Origin: Thermoplasmata archaeon
GTDB taxonomy: Archaea > Thermoplasmatota > Thermoplasmata > Thermoplasmatales > Thermoplasmataceae
NCBI GenBank assembly: GCA_021835265.1
Contig: JAKBQK010000477.1
Span: 1 to 9,492 of the forward strand
Length of the DNA stretch: 9,492 nucleotides
Reading direction: 5' to 3'
Shown: positions 6,217 to 9,492 of the stretch, piece after piece
How positions within the stretch are numbered: position 1 is the first letter of the stretch
How the letters are laid out: each line of letters opens with the position of its first letter
The notes under the pieces: generated by a model
The model's database searches: none
What the model was told of the DNA's origin: nothing
What the model saw: only the letters and a program-made list of their open reading frames with translations
Translations under genes and position numbers: made by a program

Positions 6217-6369
6217 TTACCTTCTCCCCTTCCTTGAAGATCTGTAAGCCGGATTATTCGGATTCATCTGGTTGCTCCTGTTATTGGCATTTGCCCTAGA
6301 ATCACTGGACGTTGGATTGAAGGCATCCGACCTTTGGTCGTTCGAAGAACGCTTCTTTTCTTCAGGCAT
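6217..6369 (-). CDS. Small Asn-rich protein with NPNNPAY motif
   Basis: The 50-residue protein MPEEKKRSSNDQRSDAFNPT... is followed by RANANNRSNQMNPNNPAYRS and a basic tail SRKGRR. It has two related units, NDQRSDAFNPTSSDSR and NNRSNQMNPNNPAYRSSR, of the pattern N-x-R-S-x-x-x-N-P. Short archaeal and bacterial proteins with NDQRS...NPNNPAY repeats are known to me as uncharacterised small proteins. It is hydrophilic, probably disordered or repeat-folded, and lacks membrane segments. ATG 6369 is fixed by an in-frame TGA three codons upstream. Composition fits a real protein: the opposite-strand frame lacks any comparable pattern. It lies convergent to the secreted-protein gene and 139 bp downstream of the rhomboid gene on the same strand, so it may share that transcript. 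Confidence 0.7.
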   Translation of the reverse strand: MPEEKKRSSNDQRSDAFNPTSSDSRANANNRSNQMNPNNPAYRSSRKGRR

Positions 6370-6508
6370 TTTGTCTCATTGTACGAAACCATTGCTATGG
6401 CATAAATTTTTGCCAACGTTGACTTTGATTAAGTCATCCATTATTATTGTAACGCCCAATAATTTGTTCTTTTTTACCGTGTCAATTCGCTACTTGGACA
6501 TGCATTTT

Positions 6509-7132
6509 CTATAACTGAACGGTCGTAATGGGCTTAACTTTGAGTATGTTTCTAATTAATATGGGCAAGTAAATGAAAGCACAAATTAACACTCCACTAA
6601 AAAATGCTGCTATATGTACGAAATAGTTAATGTGAGGGAGCTCTGAAAAAAATGCTCTCTGTCCATCATACAAATCCGCCAATACGATTATTGAGAACAC
6701 AACAGAGCAGGCGCCTCCTATCCATCTCAACCTCTTCGAGCTTGACTTAAGTGCCTCAATTTGAGAGGAATTTCTTCTGATTAATTTAACTCCTTTGCCT
6801 ATTATAATAATTATGGTATCTAAGAGGAACAGGGAAAAACATGCGCCCCAGAATGCATAGACAACCCCTGACTGGCCGGCACTGGTAACAGTGCTCCCAC
6901 TTCTCAACATCTCATAAAACCACAAAAAGTTCGCAGTAATGCCTCCTGCGAACATACTTACTAATGTGGCTATATATCTTCCATTTCTAAGTTTAATTTT
7001 GAATGACACGCTTGTAAGATCTAGAAATACTAGAAAAAGAAGCATAGCTTCCATGTTTTGGAAGCCGTCAAAGACAAAGTTAGACGTGATTATTCCCCAG
7101 GGTGTATTCACGGAGTTAGCAAGAAACAACAC
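6509..7132 (-). CDS. Rhomboid-family intramembrane serine protease (5' end frameshifted)
   Basis: The frame encodes a polytopic membrane protein with rhomboid landmarks: NTPWGIITSNFVF (9-21), matching the family's PW..iTs.F segment after helix 1; the GxSG box in AGQSGVVYAFWG (S88 as nucleophile); and a His in NYFVHIAAFFSGVLI (H173), the family's H-x-x-G/A-F-x-x-G catalytic helix. Five or more hydrophobic segments remain. Rhomboids cleave substrates within the membrane; the substrate is unknown. The first codon of this frame, GTG 7132, would omit helix 1. That helix lies just upstream in another frame (VIPFFVIVVFFIVGLLVRIFF from GTG 7205) and rejoins as GNAVLFLANS if one T of a 7-T run is dropped, giving 231 residues. 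The gene is thus a recent frameshift, a slippage site or a sequence error. Confidence 0.75.
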   Translation of the reverse strand: MLFLANSVNTPWGIITSNFVFDGFQNMEAMLLFLVFLDLTSVSFKIKLRNGRYIATLVSMFAGGITANFLWFYEMLRSGSTVTSAGQSGVVYAFWGACFSLFLLDTIIIIIGKGVKLIRRNSSQIEALKSSSKRLRWIGGACSVVFSIIVLADLYDGQRAFFSELPHINYFVHIAAFFSGVLICAFIYLPILIRNILKVKPITTVQL

Positions 7133-7205
7133 TGCATTTCCAAAAAAATATTCTAACTAAAAGGCCGACAATGAAGAACACCACTATAACAAAAAATGGA
7201 ATCAC
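7133..7205 (-). other. Frameshifted 5' end of the rhomboid gene (transmembrane helix 1)
   Basis: GTG 7205 opens MIPFFVIVVFFIVGLLVRIF, a full membrane helix, then a 7-T run (minus strand, 7148-7142) puts it out of frame with the rest. Skipping one T yields a continuous rhomboid. GTG 7205 sits 23 nt after TATATAAA, supporting it as the leaderless start. A further upstream ATG at 7266 (MNVVKRYKSGKLSI, then stop) would need another shift and is less likely. Confidence 0.6.
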
Positions 7206-7220
7206 ATCGGCAGTGTAAAT

Positions 7221-7228
7221 TTTATATA
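7221..7228 (-). promoter_or_regulatory. TATA box of the rhomboid gene
   Basis: The minus strand reads TATATAAA, with its first T 23 nt before GTG 7205. This spacing decides the GTG over the internal start at 7132. Confidence 0.5.
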
Positions 7229-7345
7229 CTGAGTTTGCCAGATTTGTACCTCTTCACTACATTCATGGTTTAATTATATAAAATATCTCTTTTGCTGTGC
7301 TGTGTTTGATCTGAGACTCCTTGCTCTGTTAATCATATTGAAGAA

Positions 7346-7382
7346 TATATAAGTCCCGTTAAGTTTTACCACAAAAGTTAAC
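7346..7382 (+). repeat. Copy B of the TATA-plus-palindrome element
   Basis: TATATAA (7346-7352) precedes the palindrome GTTAAGTTTT-accac-AAAAGTTAAC (7358-7382). TATA box, spacing and arms equal copy A, 2012 bp to the left in the same orientation. Similarity continues weakly on both sides (ttga.gaa before; gaaa..ttag after). An ATG follows at 7384. It also lies 26 nt beyond the stop of the minus-strand ATPase gene, where the hairpin could act as a terminator. Confidence 0.6.
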
Positions 7383-7383
7383 T

Positions 7384-7449
7384 ATGAAATTAGTAATGAG
7401 CAAAATATCAATTAGGGCGCGGGATGGAACTGAATTTTTTCTTAACTAA
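7384..7449 (+). CDS. Short 21-codon frame after repeat copy B, possibly a truncated gene start
   Basis: ATG 7384 directly follows the palindrome of copy B and opens MKLVMSKISIRARDGTEFFL plus N before TAA. It has a TATA box 38 nt upstream. It overlaps the 3' end of the ATPase gene in antisense, so most of its sequence is constrained by that gene. It could be the cut-off 5' end of a gene that once followed this promoter, or chance. Confidence 0.2.
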   Translation: MKLVMSKISIRARDGTEFFLN

Positions 7450-9432
7450 GGCTATCAATTTTGAAAAGTTTTTAAGAGTGTCTTCCAGATTCTTGTTAGA
7501 GAAATCTCCCTCCCCATTGATTATCTTGAATGATTGGTACGAAACAAGTACCTTGTCAAAATCAGAATTTTTTTTCTTGAAGAACTCCTTGTATACATTA
7601 ACAATCTTATGATTCCCATGACAGTTTATCATCTCGTCTTTGCTTGGTAATTCACTCAGAAAATTTTGGTATGCTAATTTGAAGAGTTCGTAATATGTTA
7701 CTTCATTAAACAAATCTTCGATGTCCCCCTCGCGATTTATAATTTCCTTAATCTCTAGAAAATGATTTTGGTAATCATCTTCCCCAACTTTCCTCCTAAT
7801 TTCATCGATCTTGCTCGCATTGCTATCAAGCACAATTACATAGTCCATTTTAAAGGCCTTGAGAAGGGCATTAAAGTGAACGCTTTCGTCTATACCATTT
7901 ACTGAATTAATCGAGTAAACATCTTTGTCGAAATGATCTTCATTTTTTAGGTCAAGAAGCTCATTGAAGGCAGAAATATAATTAAGATCTGATATTCCTT
8001 CAAAGAATATATTGTATGGAGCCCCAAACAACGAATATTTGGCAGGTGATCCTATATGTCGCCTGACATTTTCCAATAAATCACCCCGGTTTTCCTGTTG
8101 CAAAGACTTGACAATTGTACCTTTTTCACTTTTAGTGATGAGAAGAACTCTATCTAGTCTCCAAGGATCTATAAGAGCTCTCTCGTGAGTTGCATAAATA
8201 ATCTGCAATTTTTCATTTTCAGTCATCTTTTGAAGGAATTTAAGTACCTCTCCCTTTCCTTCGTCATGTAAGGCTGTGGCTGGATTGTCTAATAGTAGTA
8301 CCCGTGCCTTTTCACCTATTGAACTTAAATAAGACATATAAAGATAAAAGGCTACCCACCATTTTTGTCCCTCACTCATTTCACTTACAGAAATGGTACT
8401 TCCAGTTTTTTTATCCTCCACCATTAATACTAGCTCTGAACCGAATAATCCATCATCGCTCATTGCCACCTTAAAGGCGTAACCCAAGTTTAGGTATTCA
8501 TTTACCTTTTTACTTAGCTCTCTCGATATTGAATCAAAATAACTTGTCCTTTCTTGAAACTGTTGAGTTCTCACCTTTTGAATCCCGCTAGGAGTTAAGC
8601 CTCCCAAAACTGATGCAAAATAGAAAGTCTTAGACTTTTTCGGTTCTTTGATGAAGTCGTCTGCAGAAAATCTCTCTTCCAATGTAAACGGATCAGATAG
8701 AAATGTAAATTCGGGTAATTCGTTCAAAATTTTAATGACAGGGTCACTGGAAATAGCATGAATAGTTGCATCCCTAGCCGCCTTTAGTGCATTAATTCTC
8801 GAGTTAATCTCATTTTGAAACTGACCATCCTTAGGTATAGGATTTAGATTGTTCTGAAGTGTTTGAATTGCTAATTCAATCTCGGTAGGATTTTTGAAAT
8901 CTGAATTTAAAAATTGATCCAAGTAATTATTAATATTTGCCTTAGAACTTTGGATCTGCGGCAATCTTTGTTGTGCTTTCTCAATATCATTTTTGAACAT
9001 AGCAATAATATCTCTAAATTGTTTTAGAGTGCCAAGAAAATCTTGGGTTCCTTCCTTCAGTGTTTTATCTCCATTTTCAATTTCATAATGGCCGTCGAAA
9101 TATCTTGCAACTGTAAGATGGTCAGTTGATCCAATGGCACTTTTGATTACGTCTGGAAGATCGTTTTCGAATTCAAATGTTAATTTGAGTATCACTATTT
9201 CTTCTGGTTTTATTCTGTTGTTAGTGTAATCTTCCTTTATTTTTGATGCATTTGGGAGCTCAGATTCTTGGTATTCGTATTTTCTATTGAAACTACTAAT
9301 AACTTTTAAAAAAGAAGTTTTTCCTGTCCCGGTCTTTCCAACAATCGCAGTTAGATTGTCCTTTAATTCGATTTGGTTTTCTCCCATGATACTTCTAAAA
9401 TTTCCAACAAGGACTTCCTTGATTAATACCAT
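7408..9432 (-). CDS. OLD-family ATPase with TOPRIM nuclease domain
   Basis: The 674-residue protein joins an SMC/ABC-type ATPase to a TOPRIM domain, as in OLD nucleases and GajA of Gabija. ATPase features are Walker A GKTGTGKTS (32-40), a coiled-coil insertion (about 125-235), signature SEMSEGQKWW (350-359), Walker B VLLLDNPATALH (378-389) and a switch His in YATHER (413-418). TOPRIM features are E478 in FFEGISD, D536 in VIVLDSNAS and acidic REGDIEDLF (567-575). It probably cuts or nicks DNA under ATP or nucleotide control, as a phage defence. Two residues are unusual: the Walker B Glu is Asn (DNP for DEP), and the second Asp of the TOPRIM DxD is Asn (DSN). No UvrD-like partner is in the window; one could lie beyond 9492. 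ATG 9432 is preferred over GTG 9453, since the GTG abuts the TATA box and would lie outside the transcript. Confidence 0.88.
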   Translation of the reverse strand: MVLIKEVLVGNFRSIMGENQIELKDNLTAIVGKTGTGKTSFLKVISSFNRKYEYQESELPNASKIKEDYTNNRIKPEEIVILKLTFEFENDLPDVIKSAIGSTDHLTVARYFDGHYEIENGDKTLKEGTQDFLGTLKQFRDIIAMFKNDIEKAQQRLPQIQSSKANINNYLDQFLNSDFKNPTEIELAIQTLQNNLNPIPKDGQFQNEINSRINALKAARDATIHAISSDPVIKILNELPEFTFLSDPFTLEERFSADDFIKEPKKSKTFYFASVLGGLTPSGIQKVRTQQFQERTSYFDSISRELSKKVNEYLNLGYAFKVAMSDDGLFGSELVLMVEDKKTGSTISVSEMSEGQKWWVAFYLYMSYLSSIGEKARVLLLDNPATALHDEGKGEVLKFLQKMTENEKLQIIYATHERALIDPWRLDRVLLITKSEKGTIVKSLQQENRGDLLENVRRHIGSPAKYSLFGAPYNIFFEGISDLNYISAFNELLDLKNEDHFDKDVYSINSVNGIDESVHFNALLKAFKMDYVIVLDSNASKIDEIRRKVGEDDYQNHFLEIKEIINREGDIEDLFNEVTYYELFKLAYQNFLSELPSKDEMINCHGNHKIVNVYKEFFKKKNSDFDKVLVSYQSFKIINGEGDFSNKNLEDTLKNFSKLIALVKKKFSSIPRPN

Positions 9433-9453
9433 TTTGAGGAATGCTATTAACAC

Positions 9454-9461
9454 CTTATAAA
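9454..9461 (-). promoter_or_regulatory. TATA box of the OLD-family gene
   Basis: The minus strand reads TTTTATAAGG around these bases, about 27 nt before ATG 9432. This spacing supports ATG 9432 as a leaderless start and argues against GTG 9453. Confidence 0.5.
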
Positions 9462-9492
9462 AATTTCTATTATTTTGTATATGCTATAAATG

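Noticed and set aside
6370..6480. 37-codon minus-strand frame between the rhomboid and small Asn-rich genes
   Set aside because: It has no recognisable motif and no clear start; its TGA overlaps the spacer before the small gene. It could be leader sequence. I see nothing else in 6370-6508.
6272..6514. 80-codon plus-strand frame with a leucine-rich start
   Set aside because: It is antisense to the Asn-rich small gene, which has a recognisable motif and a bounded start; the rest has no protein-like pattern.
9433..9453. GTG 9453 as start of the OLD-family gene
   Set aside because: It abuts the TATA box, so it would precede the transcription start; ATG 9432 fits the spacing and begins just before the typical OLD N-terminal strand.
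1..9492. CRISPR array, tRNA or rRNA gene, Gabija or GmrSD operon in complete form
   Set aside because: No regularly spaced repeats, no tRNA T-arm or cloverleaf near the integrase, no UvrD-like helicase and no DUF1524/HNH domain are visible in the window.

Overview
The window looks like a defence and mobile-element island from an AT-rich archaeon, most likely of the Thermoplasmatales type. The domain call rests on promoter layout: several genes have a TATA box about 23-28 nt before the start codon and no room for a leader (DUF262 gene, integrase, secreted protein, rhomboid, OLD-family ATPase). The genus is inference; no rRNA, tRNA or marker gene is present.

Left block (1-3281, + strand): the end of a PstI/BsuBI-type adenine methyltransferase runs in frame into a BsuBI/PstI-family restriction endonuclease. 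A new promoter then drives a DUF262 (GmrS-like) protein and a RelA/SpoT-type nucleotidyltransferase-domain protein, whose genes overlap by 23 nt. The pair is the best candidate for a poorly described defence module.

Middle block (3282-5370, mostly - strand): a 28-bp palindrome with TGTC/GACA ends lies beside a serine recombinase that has lost its catalytic domain. Next come a HEPN-like gene of unknown function and, directly upstream of it with zero spacing, a compact tyrosine integrase. The integrase 5' end is frameshifted inside a palindromic element related to two further copies at 5334-5370 and 7346-7382.

Right block (5371-9492): a transposase-like relic, a membrane-anchored secreted protein, a 50-residue Asn-rich protein missed by length cut-offs, a rhomboid protease frameshifted in a 7-T run, and a large OLD-family ATPase/TOPRIM protein on the - strand.

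Three coding disruptions or unusual fusions (methyltransferase/endonuclease, integrase, rhomboid) each sit at a run of T in the coding strand and each is restored to the expected gene structure by removing one T. This may be real slippage or decay, or homopolymer error in the assembly, and it affects how the M-R fusion should be read.

Together the genes describe restriction-modification, a possible nucleotide-signalling or toxin module, a possible abortive-infection cargo gene and a nuclease-ATPase, with recombinases able to move the region.
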